Positions 1-5,915 of a stretch of 5,949 nucleotides of DNA are shown here, piece by piece. A program made the translations under genes and the position numbers. The DNA lies in NCBI GenBank assembly GCA_031275145.1, contig JAISPE010000205.1, positions 1 to 5,949 on the forward strand. The letters are read 5' to 3'. Every line of letters begins with the position of its first letter. Position 1 is the stretch's first letter. This DNA is from Prevotellaceae bacterium (GTDB taxonomy: Bacteria > Bacteroidota > Bacteroidia > Bacteroidales > UBA932). Under the pieces are notes generated by a model. That model was not told the DNA's origin and searched no databases. It saw only the letters and a list, made by a program, of their open reading frames with translations.

Positions 1-60
1 TGGGCTGTAAAAAATGTGAGGTCGTTAAAAATATTTTTTCGTTCAATTTCCGCAAATAAA

Positions 61-92
61 AATCCCGTAGGGATGACATATCGGTAGAAAAC
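61..92 (+). repeat. Dispersed repeat family copy 1 (forward)
   Basis: This 32-nt copy starts with aatcccgtagggat, continues with a gacatatc segment, and ends in cggtagaaaac. The segment atccc-gta-gggat is itself a small palindrome. It differs from the other three copies by having gacatatc where they have the perfect palindrome gacatgtc. It shares the tagaaaac extension only with the inverted copy at 189-221, so these two form the middle arms of the nested block. Confidence 0.85.
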
Positions 93-110
93 ACGTTCCC
101 GCCTCCAAAA

Positions 111-171
111 AATCCCGTAGGGATGACATGTCGGTAAATGCCTGATACCGACATGTCATCCCTACGGGATT
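111..171. repeat. Perfect 26-bp inverted repeat, 9-nt loop (copies 2 and 3)
   Basis: Positions 111-136 and 146-171 are exact reverse complements over 26 bp, separated by the 9-nt loop aatgcctga. Each arm is one copy of the family that begins aatcccgtagggat and ends gacatgtcggta. The arms also contain two smaller palindromes, atccc-gta-gggat and gacatgtc, so each arm could fold on its own or pair with its partner. There is no U-tract after the stem on either strand, so it does not look like an intrinsic terminator. Confidence 0.9.
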
Positions 172-188
172 CATGACTGCTTCGTTTT

Positions 189-221
189 GTTTTCTACCGA
201 CATGTCATCCCTATCGGGATT
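189..221 (-). repeat. Dispersed repeat family copy 4 (inverted)
   Basis: Read on the - strand this is the same repeat as 61-92, including the tagaaaac end. It carries one inserted base in the core (ccctatcggg on the + strand where copy 3 has ccctacggg) and the gacatgtc palindrome in place of gacatatc. With 61-92 it forms the middle arms of the nested inverted repeat. Confidence 0.85.
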
Positions 222-302
222 GGCTACGCCGAACTGAAGTTTCCACCCGTTCGACAACAGAACGATGATTTTTTCGGAATATTCGACATTTTTTACAGCC
301 CA

Positions 303-609
303 CCCGTCTCGGTTTGTCGAGACGCCCGTCTCGGTTTGTCGAGACGCCCGTCTTGATTTGTCGAGATGCCCGTCTCAGTTTGTCGAGACGCCCGTCTCGG
401 TTTGTCGAGACGCCCGTCTCGGTTTGTCGAGCTCTTCATCTCGGTTTGTCGAGCTCTTCATCTCGACAGATCGAGCTCTTCATCTCGACAGATCGAGCTC
501 TTCATCTCGACAGATCGAGATGCGGCACAACGACAGATCGAGATGCGGCACAACGACAGATCGAGATGCGGCACAACGACAGATCGAGATGCGGCACAAC
601 GACAGATCG
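303..609. repeat. 22/23-bp tandem array with stepwise-changing units (about 14 units)
   Basis: Units begin at 303, 325, 347, 369, 391, 413, 435, 457, 479 and 501 (22 bp each), then 523, 546 and 569 (23 bp each) and a partial unit at 592-609. Units 1-5 consist of ccc, arm cgtctcg, loop gtttgt and arm cgagacg, with small changes in units 3 and 4. Unit 6 changes its last arm to cgagctc. Unit 7 also changes its first part to ttcatctcg. Units 8-10 replace the loop with acagat, and unit 10 ends cgagatg. The later units keep acagatcgagatg but replace the first part with cggcacaacg, which gives the 23-bp period. Each block therefore shares one half with the block before it. All three + frames are open here because the period is not a multiple of three and the unit contains no stop triplets; this is not evidence of coding. 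Function unknown. Confidence 0.92.
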
Positions 610-902
610 CTCATTTAACGTTTAACACTGAATCACATAACCGTCTATTTCTTCGATGCGGTGGCGGTGAAATAATCCCCGGCTACTACTAAGGGAGCTT
701 TGTGGAAATAAGGGTTTTATAAAGGTCATCACACCTTTTCCAGTGTTGGTACAAAACGGGTATTCGCAATGACCGGCCGGACATTTACATGACACTGTCA
801 TACTAATCATAAACCCTGAATCAAGTTCAGGGACAAAAATCACAGTTCAGACAGTTGCGGTACGAAACGTTATTCGCAATTACAATGGAAACAGATTGCG
901 TT
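610..902. other. Non-coding stretch with palindromes and a diverged direct repeat
   Basis: No credible gene is visible. The stretch holds a perfect hairpin, ccctgaa-tcaag-ttcaggg, at 814-832, and a smaller palindrome, tgaca-c-tgtca, at 790-800. It also holds two diverged copies of a block containing tattcgcaat, at 741-773 and 852-883. On the - strand these copies read gtcattgcgaat and gtaattgcgaat, a style of intergenic dispersed repeat seen in many bacterial genomes; that family link is my inference. A 73-codon open frame on the - strand (622-843) runs across the palindromes and is most likely chance. Confidence 0.6.
741..883 (+). repeat. Diverged direct repeat pair (741-773 and 852-883)
   Basis: The best-conserved parts are 748-773 and 859-883. 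Both read ggtac, one variable base, aaacg, a variable one- or two-base step, tattcgcaat, one variable base, then ac. The preceding cagt...gg segments also resemble each other. The copies flank the hairpin at 814-832, so the pair could be the ends of a decayed unit or two members of a dispersed intergenic repeat family. Confidence 0.65.
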
Positions 903-1039
903 GGAGTCTTCAATAAATAAAGGTATCAATTATGGCATCCCTAACGGGATGCTCTTTGCCCTGACTGCCGTCAGTCAGGCCATTGATGAGATGCCGGAAA
1001 ATAAATCAATAATTAATACCTTTATTTATTGAACGCTCC
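903..1039. repeat. MITE-like element with 31-bp terminal inverted repeats
   Basis: Positions 903-933 and 1009-1039 are inverted repeats matching at 28 of 31 positions, sharing the core ttcaataaataaaggtat. Between them lie two perfect 7-bp hairpins, gcatccc-taac-gggatgc at 935-952 and ctgactg-ccgt-cagtcag at 961-978. A further short pairing joins ggcatc (934-939) to gatgcc (990-995). No reading frame of useful size lies inside, and I found no clear target-site duplication outside the arms. It could be a miniature non-autonomous transposable element, or an extended structured RNA or terminator upstream of the gene at 1169. Confidence 0.7.
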
Positions 1040-1140
1040 TAAGTATGCTCAACTTATTTCGTAACGCTTCCTTAATCCTTAAAACCTCGTCCCGGCATTA
1101 TACTTTGTTGATTTCTCATCTCTGAATTAAATATTTTCAT

Positions 1141-1148
1141 TAATTTTG
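1141..1148 (+). promoter_or_regulatory. Candidate Bacteroidetes -7 box for the lipoprotein gene
   Basis: The sequence taattttg matches the Bacteroidetes -7 consensus TAnnTTTG exactly and sits 20 nt before the ATG at 1169, giving a short leader. I see no good TTTG-type -33 element at the usual distance, so this rests on one box. The rest of 1040-1140 shows nothing I can identify. Confidence 0.45.
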
Positions 1149-1168
1149 GCATCTGAAATTATATAGAA

Positions 1169-2053
1169 ATGATTAAAACTGTAAGTAAAATAATATTGGG
1201 ATTACTGTGTATTCACTTCATTTCATGTACAGACGGGACGAATGTAAAGACCGATTACATGAGGTTAAACCTTAACGGTAAAGTGAAATTTATCACCGAA
1301 ATATATTTTCTTCCGGCTGTTTCGGGGGACACGATAAAAAGGGGCGAACGGACGACTAACGCAACCTCATTTTTCGAATCTGCCGGAGACGAGCCGTTTT
1401 CTTCATACGAAACAAAGGTATATTTTGACCATAATGGAAATATTGCAGAATGTTTCATGGACGACAGCGCAAGCGATTTTCATTTCAAAGAAACATTCGA
1501 ATATGATGATAACCTGCTTGTAACAAAACAGGGATTTTTGTCGGGAGAGTTTTTCTACAAAGAGATATACCGTTACGACTCGAAAAACAGGGAAACGGAA
1601 AGATATTTTTATGACAGCGAAAAGCATCTGTTCGAATCTGTTATTACAAAATATCCGGATGCGAACACTGTCATCGAAAAAGTCCATACGGAAAATGAAT
1701 ATTCTGATTTTGAACGGGAAACCCGCTTAAAAGACGGGTTGCCGGTACTGTTGACAAGCCGTCTTGATTCTGTGCGGATTATCGAAAAATGGCGCGGAGA
1801 ATATGACGGTAACGGACGGGTAAGCGTCTCGAAATTTTATGATAGTCAGGATAAATTACTTCAGTACGAAAAATATGTCTATGACGGATACGGCAACGAA
1901 CTCGAATATGCAATATTCTCTGATAACGACGAATTACTGACAAAACACGAATGCCGTTATAAATACGACGGATACGGGAACTGGACTCAACAGGTCACAA
2001 TCACCGACGGACAGCCCGAAATTATTATATTAAGAAATATTATATACTATTAA
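1169..2053 (+). CDS. Putative lipoprotein with YD-like (FxYDxxGN) repeats
   Basis: The 294-residue product begins with a lipoprotein signal peptide: a lysine-containing N-terminus, a hydrophobic stretch at about residues 8-18, and a lipobox FISC with the acylated cysteine at residue 20. It is therefore predicted to be anchored in the cell envelope. The mature part carries degenerate short repeats with tyrosine/aspartate and glycine/asparagine turns: YFDHNGN (85-91), FEYDDN (110-115), YRYDSKN (134-140), GEYDGNGR (210-217), VYDGYGN (237-243) and KYDGYGNW (265-272). Such repeats resemble RHS/YD-type beta-hairpin repeats found in many Bacteroidetes envelope proteins, but the large RHS cage and toxin domains are absent. 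Function is not recognised. The ATG at 1169 is chosen because it gives an intact signal peptide. There is no Shine-Dalgarno sequence, as usual in this phylum. The stop lies 11 nt before the nitroreductase gene, suggesting one transcript. Confidence 0.85.
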   Translation: MIKTVSKIILGLLCIHFISCTDGTNVKTDYMRLNLNGKVKFITEIYFLPAVSGDTIKRGERTTNATSFFESAGDEPFSSYETKVYFDHNGNIAECFMDDSASDFHFKETFEYDDNLLVTKQGFLSGEFFYKEIYRYDSKNRETERYFYDSEKHLFESVITKYPDANTVIEKVHTENEYSDFERETRLKDGLPVLLTSRLDSVRIIEKWRGEYDGNGRVSVSKFYDSQDKLLQYEKYVYDGYGNELEYAIFSDNDELLTKHECRYKYDGYGNWTQQVTITDGQPEIIILRNIIYY

Positions 2054-2064
2054 ATCTCAATTAT

Positions 2065-2601
2065 ATGAATTTTGACGAATTGGTTCTGGAAAGACAGAGC
2101 GACCGCATATACGACAAAAATAAAGCGGTCGAGGAAGAGAAATTGATTGAATGTATTGCTTCTGCGCGATTAGCGCCTTCGGCATGTAACGCTCAGCCAT
2201 GGAAATTTATCATAGTGAAAGATGAGGTTCTCAAAGCTCGGACAGGCGATTCTGCCGCAAGTATGGGATTGAACAAATTTTGCATCGACGCCCCTGCTAT
2301 TGTCGCCTTAACGCTTGAAAAACCGAATTTTACCTCGAAAATCGGAAGCGTTTTGAAGGATAAAGAATATACGCTGATAGACATCGGAATAGTTGCATAC
2401 CACTTTTGTTTGAAAGCCAGCGATCTCGGTCTCGGAACATGCATGGTAGGATGGTTTAATGAGGAGAAAGTCAAAAAATTGCTGGGCGTTCCGGCGTCTA
2501 AAAGGATTCCGTTACTCATTACCGTCGGTTACAGGGCAGGCGAATTAAGAACGAAAACAAGGAAAAAATTCCAGGATATCTGTAGTATTGACAAATACTG
2601 A
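2065..2601 (+). CDS. Nitroreductase family protein (FMN-dependent oxidoreductase)
   Basis: The 178-residue product is a short member of the nitroreductase superfamily, cytoplasmic flavoenzymes that usually use FMN and NAD(P)H to reduce nitro compounds, quinones or other electrophiles. Visible family signatures are the N-terminal ERQSDRIYD (9-17), equivalent to the RRSxRxF flavin-phosphate motif, LAPSACNAQPW (36-46), the helix GIVAYHFCLKASDLGLGTC (108-126) followed by MVGWF, and a C-terminal ITVGYRAGE (152-160) with a basic RTKTRKKF tail (162-169). The length is at the low end for the superfamily, with only a short segment between the N-terminal motifs and the central helix, but no key motif is missing. 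The substrate cannot be inferred. It follows the lipoprotein gene by 11 nt and probably shares its transcript; a functional link between the two is not evident. Confidence 0.92.
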   Translation: MNFDELVLERQSDRIYDKNKAVEEEKLIECIASARLAPSACNAQPWKFIIVKDEVLKARTGDSAASMGLNKFCIDAPAIVALTLEKPNFTSKIGSVLKDKEYTLIDIGIVAYHFCLKASDLGLGTCMVGWFNEEKVKKLLGVPASKRIPLLITVGYRAGELRTKTRKKFQDICSIDKY

Positions 2602-2888
2602 CCCGATCTTTTTTTACCGGATTCCGGCATTAAGGTTAAAAAGTTATTAACATTATGCTCTCGTATTTTTATACCTGTGTTTAAGATATATACACTTCAA
2701 AAAGCAGGTTAATGAACGACAATCAGTGTTAAATACGGTTAAATTAAAAAAATATGTAAATATTGTTTCAAACATTAGTTTATATATCTGTTTTTAATAT
2801 AAATACAGTGGATTCAAGACTTGTTTCGCTTTTGAATTATATTTGCAATATTTTAAAATATAGCTTTTTAAAATGCTCTGTTCCGCGA
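2602..2888. other. AT-rich intergenic region
   Basis: No gene is visible. The stretch just after the nitroreductase stop contains ccgga-t-tccgg (2617-2627) without a following U-tract, so it is not a convincing terminator. A second TAnnTTTG match, tatatttg at 2838-2845, could be an additional distal promoter for the gene at 2947, but its upstream TTG (2821-2823) is closer than usual. The rest is low-complexity A/T sequence. Confidence 0.5.
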
Positions 2889-2918
2889 TTTGTGATAATC
2901 ATTTTTGTCATACCTTTG
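2889..2918 (+). promoter_or_regulatory. Bacteroidetes-type promoter (-33 TTTG, -7 TACCTTTG)
   Basis: TTTG at 2889-2892 and tacctttg at 2911-2918 are separated by 18 nt. This matches the Bacteroidetes primary sigma-factor promoter, TTTG then TAnnTTTG, in both sequence and approximate spacing. Transcription would start near 2924-2926, leaving a leader of about 20 nt before the ATG at 2947. This placement rules out the in-frame upstream ATG at 2905, which would lie before the transcript begins. Confidence 0.72.
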
Positions 2919-2946
2919 TCCGAAAATTAAGAAAAAAATTACGAAC

Positions 2947-3450
2947 ATGAAAAGAGTTTTATCGGTCATTTTGGTACTTGTATCGTTTGGTGTTTTTGCA
3001 CAGCCGAAAGAGAAAGACGTCGAACTTAAAGAACAGGCTGCAACTATTAAAAAAGAACTGGCTTTGGACGACAAGTCGGAGCATTTGGTGTACAATGTTT
3101 TGTATCATGTCAAAACGAGAATTGCCGACATTCCGTTAGGACATGGAAATTACCAGAAGTTAGTTTCTTATGTAGATGAAGAAAGAGTCAGCATGATGAA
3201 AGCATTATTGCCTGCCAATAAGTACAAGCAGTATGAAAGTGTTTTCGGCCCCGGTGAAAAACAGAAGATTGCAAGTATTCTTGCAAAGAATGCGGAGTAT
3301 GTGAAAAATCATGGCGTACTGGCTAAAAAAATTACCCTGGCAGATATGGACGACAAATTCACGAAAGAAACAGAAGATAATGAGGATGAAAATACTGTTG
3401 TAAATGACACTGTTGTATCGGCAAGCGAGCAGAAAGGCAACAATAAATAA
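2947..3450 (+). CDS. Small secreted protein of unknown function, probably helical
   Basis: The 167-residue product starts with a typical Sec signal peptide: a basic MKR, a hydrophobic core at residues 4-16, and a likely cut after VFA (residue 18), leaving QPKEKD at the mature N-terminus. It is predicted to be periplasmic or exported. The mature part is charged and looks helical, with a central MMKALLPANKYKQYESVF (83-100) and an acidic, low-complexity tail from about residue 136 to 167. The layout of charged helices plus a leucine-proline, K/Q-Y-x-x-Y/F segment recalls small Spy/CpxP-like periplasmic proteins of Bacteroidetes, but no LTxxQ motif is present, so I do not assign that family. An in-frame ATG at 2905 would add 14 basic residues and spoil the signal peptide; it also precedes the promoter's expected start site. 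The gene is followed by an intrinsic terminator and appears monocistronic. Confidence 0.85.
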   Translation: MKRVLSVILVLVSFGVFAQPKEKDVELKEQAATIKKELALDDKSEHLVYNVLYHVKTRIADIPLGHGNYQKLVSYVDEERVSMMKALLPANKYKQYESVFGPGEKQKIASILAKNAEYVKNHGVLAKKITLADMDDKFTKETEDNEDENTVVNDTVVSASEQKGNNK

Positions 3451-3501
3451 ACGGCAAATAATTGTTAGCGGGATTGTTTATAATATATTGGCATTGTATT
3501 C

Positions 3502-3534
3502 AAACCTTATGAGATTATTCTCATAAGGTTTTTT
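3502..3534 (+). terminator. Intrinsic terminator after the small secreted protein gene
   Basis: A perfect 13-bp stem (3502-3514 with 3519-3531, aaaccttatgaga pairing with tctcataaggttt) has a 4-nt loop, and a run of six T spans 3529-3534. It lies 51 nt past the stop at 3450. On the opposite strand the stem is followed by gaatac rather than a U-tract, so it would serve the convergent recG gene poorly. No separate clear terminator for recG is visible. Confidence 0.88.
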
Positions 3535-3603
3535 GCGAACCGTTATGTACGGTATTTTCATGCCAGGCGATCTGACAGTAAAACCGGATAACACTTTGCA
3601 TCT

Positions 3604-5724
3604 TTAAGATATTTTGCTGAAATCTTTTTGAGAACCTGTATTCTCAAGACTGGTTTTCAGCGCCCTGTTTTCTTCAAGACTGAGATCCGGATCTCTAAGC
3701 AGAACAGATTCTACTATTTTCCTGACGGCTTCGAGCAGTTCGCCGTCTTTACTTAAATCGGTTATTCTCAGCTTAAACGGAAGTCCGCTTTGCTGTGTTC
3801 CTTCGATATCTCCCGGACCACGCATTTTCATGTCTTCTTCGGCTATTTTGAAGCCGTCGTTGGTGGCTACCATCAATTCCAGCCGTTTACGCGATTCTTT
3901 ACTTAGTTTGTAACCTGCCATCATCAAACAGTACGACTGGTCGGCGCCCCGGCCAACTCTTCCCCGTAGCTGGTGTAACTGCGAAAGACCAAACCGTTCC
4001 GCGCTTTCGATAATCATTACAGAAGCATTCGGCACATTAACTCCGACCTCGATAACCGAAGTCGCAACCATTATATTCGCTTTTCCGGATACAAACATAT
4101 TCATTGAAAAGTCCTTATCCGCAGTTTTCATTTTACCGTGCACCACCACAGTAACATATTCGGGAGGAGGAAACGCACGCACAATGCTTTCGTACCCGTC
4201 TTCGAGATACTTGTAATCCATTGTTTCCGATTCTTTTATCAGAGGATATACAACGTATATCTGTCGTCCCTGTTTTATCTGCTCTTTCAGGAATCCAAAT
4301 ACTTTCAATCTGTTACTGTCATTGAACAGCAATGTTTTTACCGGTTTTCTGCCCGGAGGCAACTCGTCGATAATCGACATATCCAGATCGCCATACACAG
4401 TCATGGCCAGCGTTCGCGGTATCGGAGTGGCCGTCATCACTAAAATATGCGGAACAGAGTCGGATTTATTCCACAGTTTCGCCCTCTGCTCAACCCCAAA
4501 ACGATGCTGTTCATCTATAATCACCAATCCAAGGTTTTTGAACTGAACATTATCCTCAATCAGTGCGTGCGTGCCGATAAGGATATCTATTTTTCCTTCA
4601 GCTAATTCGTTAAACAGAACAGTACGCGCCGATTTTTTTGTAGAGCCGGTCAAAAGACTTACTTTAATATCCATTTCTTTCAAAAACTGCACAATGGATG
4701 TATAATGCTGGTTGGCGAGTATTTCTGTTGGCGCCATCATGCACGACTGGAATCCGTTGTCCAGGGCTATAAGCATGGTCATCAGTGCAACCAGAGTTTT
4801 TCCACTTCCCACGTCTCCCTGCAGTAACCTGTTCATTTGTTTGCCGCTACCCGTATCGTGTCTTATCTCGCGAATAACTCTTTTTTGCGCCTCAGTGAGA
4901 GAAAAGGGTAAATTATTTTCGAAAAAATAATTGAAATGTTCTCCGACTTTGTCAAATACAAATCCCCGAGTTGCGCTTATTCTCGCGGTTCTCTGATACA
5001 GTATTCCAAGCTGAATGTAAAACAGTTCGTCGAATTTCAGCCGGTTACGCGCCTGAACAAGCAGTTCCTGACTTTGAGGGAAATGGATATTCAACAGCGC
5101 TTCGGGCAAAGACAGCAGCCGGTATTTGTTCAGAAGATAGTCCGGCAATGTTTCCGGGATTTTGGTCAAAACAAGGTTAAGCAAATTAAACATCAGTTTC
5201 ACAACTACTTTGTTTCCCATATAACCGTTACGCAGTCTTTCGGTCGAGCTGTAAATCCCGTTGATGTTGGTAGAAAAAATCCCCGGATTTTCTGTTTCAT
5301 AAACATCTATCTCGGGATGCACCATACTGATTTGCCCGTTGAACAGATTCGGTTTCCCGAATACAACGTATTTTTTCCCGGGTTTAATTTTATCCTTTAT
5401 CCATGTCAGTCCCTGAAAAAACACAAGATCAATGCTTCCCGTACTGTCGGCAAACCGGAAAACAAGTCTCTTTTTGCCTTTCCCTTTTCCTTCGACACTG
5501 CCTGAAACGATTTCGCCATACAGTTGAATATATGGCATATCGGGATCTATTTCCCTGACAGTGTAAAAACGCGTACGGTCAATGTATCTGAATGGAAAAT
5601 AGTAAAGCAGGTCTTTGAAAGTCGCTATCTCCAGTTCGTTTATCAATAATTCCGCCTTTTTGGGGCCTACCCCGGGCAGATACATTATGTTCGTGTTTAA
5701 TATCTCCTCTTTAAAATCACTCAT
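3604..5724 (-). CDS. recG: ATP-dependent DNA helicase RecG
   Basis: RecG is a superfamily 2 double-stranded DNA translocase that remodels stalled replication forks, drives Holliday-junction branch migration and limits aberrant replication from R-loops and D-loops. The 706-residue product has the usual full length (E. coli RecG is 693). In order: an N-terminal helical region with LPGVGPKKAELL (16-27); the OB-fold wedge domain at about 60-150; Walker A GDVGSGKT (303-310); motif Ia MAPTEILANQH (330-340); the DEQH box in VIIDEQHRFGV (401-411); motif III TATPIPRTLAMT (431-442); motif V VATSVIEVGVNVPNAS (553-568); motif VI QLRGRVGRG (585-593); and the TRG translocation region GFKIAEEDMKMRGPGDIEG (624-642) with TQQSG after it. 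All key ATPase residues are intact. The ATG at 5724 gives a normal N-terminus. The gene is convergent with 2947-3450, and no co-transcribed partner is visible. Confidence 0.98.
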   Translation of the reverse strand: MSDFKEEILNTNIMYLPGVGPKKAELLINELEIATFKDLLYYFPFRYIDRTRFYTVREIDPDMPYIQLYGEIVSGSVEGKGKGKKRLVFRFADSTGSIDLVFFQGLTWIKDKIKPGKKYVVFGKPNLFNGQISMVHPEIDVYETENPGIFSTNINGIYSSTERLRNGYMGNKVVVKLMFNLLNLVLTKIPETLPDYLLNKYRLLSLPEALLNIHFPQSQELLVQARNRLKFDELFYIQLGILYQRTARISATRGFVFDKVGEHFNYFFENNLPFSLTEAQKRVIREIRHDTGSGKQMNRLLQGDVGSGKTLVALMTMLIALDNGFQSCMMAPTEILANQHYTSIVQFLKEMDIKVSLLTGSTKKSARTVLFNELAEGKIDILIGTHALIEDNVQFKNLGLVIIDEQHRFGVEQRAKLWNKSDSVPHILVMTATPIPRTLAMTVYGDLDMSIIDELPPGRKPVKTLLFNDSNRLKVFGFLKEQIKQGRQIYVVYPLIKESETMDYKYLEDGYESIVRAFPPPEYVTVVVHGKMKTADKDFSMNMFVSGKANIMVATSVIEVGVNVPNASVMIIESAERFGLSQLHQLRGRVGRGADQSYCLMMAGYKLSKESRKRLELMVATNDGFKIAEEDMKMRGPGDIEGTQQSGLPFKLRITDLSKDGELLEAVRKIVESVLLRDPDLSLEENRALKTSLENTGSQKDFSKIS

Positions 5725-5752
5725 ATTTAATCAATTCAAATCACTGTTGCAT

Positions 5753-5760
5753 CAAATATA
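5753..5760 (-). promoter_or_regulatory. Candidate -7 box for recG
   Basis: On the - strand this reads tatatttg, an exact TAnnTTTG match, 28 nt upstream of the recG ATG. It would give a leader of roughly 20 nt. I see no good TTTG element at the usual -33 distance, and the area is AT-rich, so a chance match is possible. If real, recG has its own promoter downstream of the structured region at 5819-5903. Confidence 0.45.
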
Positions 5761-5818
5761 TTTACTGTACCAACTATTAAATAATTTCACAAATTTATAA
5801 AAAAACATCATTGCCCGA

Positions 5819-5903
5819 TAAAAACAGAGCGAGTACTGTTAATTACTCGCTCACGGTTATCCAAATAAAACAAAAAAGAATAGTATGAAAAAAAAGATAA
5901 CCG
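5819..5903 (-). ncRNA. Candidate small structured RNA or recG leader
   Basis: Read on the - strand, an 8-bp stem, cggttatc (5903-5896) with gataaccg (5861-5854), encloses a 34-nt U-rich loop. Two bases later comes a perfect 9-bp hairpin, gagcgagta with tactcgctc (5852-5844 and 5835-5827), with an 8-nt loop. It is followed at once by tgttttat, a plausible intrinsic terminator tail, and a further run of seven T lies at 5805-5799. A -7 box ends just upstream at 5908. The expected transcript is about 85 nt. No protein of useful length is encoded. Alternatives are the terminator of a gene beyond the right edge, or an attenuator in a long recG leader. I recognise no known RNA family. Confidence 0.4.
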
Positions 5904-5907
5904 GGCG

Positions 5908-5915
5908 CAAAGGTA
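5908..5915 (-). promoter_or_regulatory. Candidate -7 box for the structured RNA upstream of recG
   Basis: On the - strand this reads tacctttg, an exact TAnnTTTG match identical to the box before the gene at 2947. An upstream TTG (5932-5930) is only 14 nt away, shorter than usual, so the -33 element is weak. The expected start site coincides with the first base-paired stem at about 5903. Confidence 0.5.

Larger units (their letters stand above)
1..302. repeat. Three-level nested inverted-repeat block
   Basis: Three pairs of inverted arms are nested around one centre. The outer arms are 1-17 (tgggctgtaaaaaatgt) and 286-302, a perfect 17-bp match that may extend left of the window. The middle arms are 61-92 and 189-221, matching except for one substitution and one inserted base. 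The inner arms are 111-136 and 146-171 and match perfectly. The middle and inner arms belong to the same repeat family, so the block holds four copies, two in each orientation. No credible coding sequence lies inside. It could be a REP/BIME-like cluster of dispersed repeats or a non-autonomous mobile unit; no transposase is present in the window to decide between these. Confidence 0.85.

Noticed and set aside
303..609. CRISPR array
   Set aside because: Units follow one another directly with no unique spacers, the unit is too short with a short period, and no cas genes are present.
265..692. Open reading frames of 103-117 codons in all three + frames across the tandem array
   Set aside because: The 22/23-bp period cycles all frames through the same stop-free unit, so all three are open at once. 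The products are three registers of the same low-complexity peptide, with no start context or domain. This is a property of the repeat.
622..843. 73-codon reading frame on the - strand
   Set aside because: It runs through dispersed palindromes, has no recognisable domain or signal peptide, and lies among non-coding repeats.
2617..2627. Palindrome ccggattccgg as a terminator of the nitroreductase gene
   Set aside because: The stem is only 5 bp and no T-run follows it on the + strand.
2905..2946. Upstream in-frame start for the small secreted protein
   Set aside because: It overlaps the -7 box at 2911-2918, would start before the transcript begins, and puts a basic segment in front of a normal signal peptide.
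4936..5505. 189-codon reading frame on the + strand inside recG
   Set aside because: It is antisense to a full-length, motif-complete recG and has no recognisable domain; it is a shadow frame.
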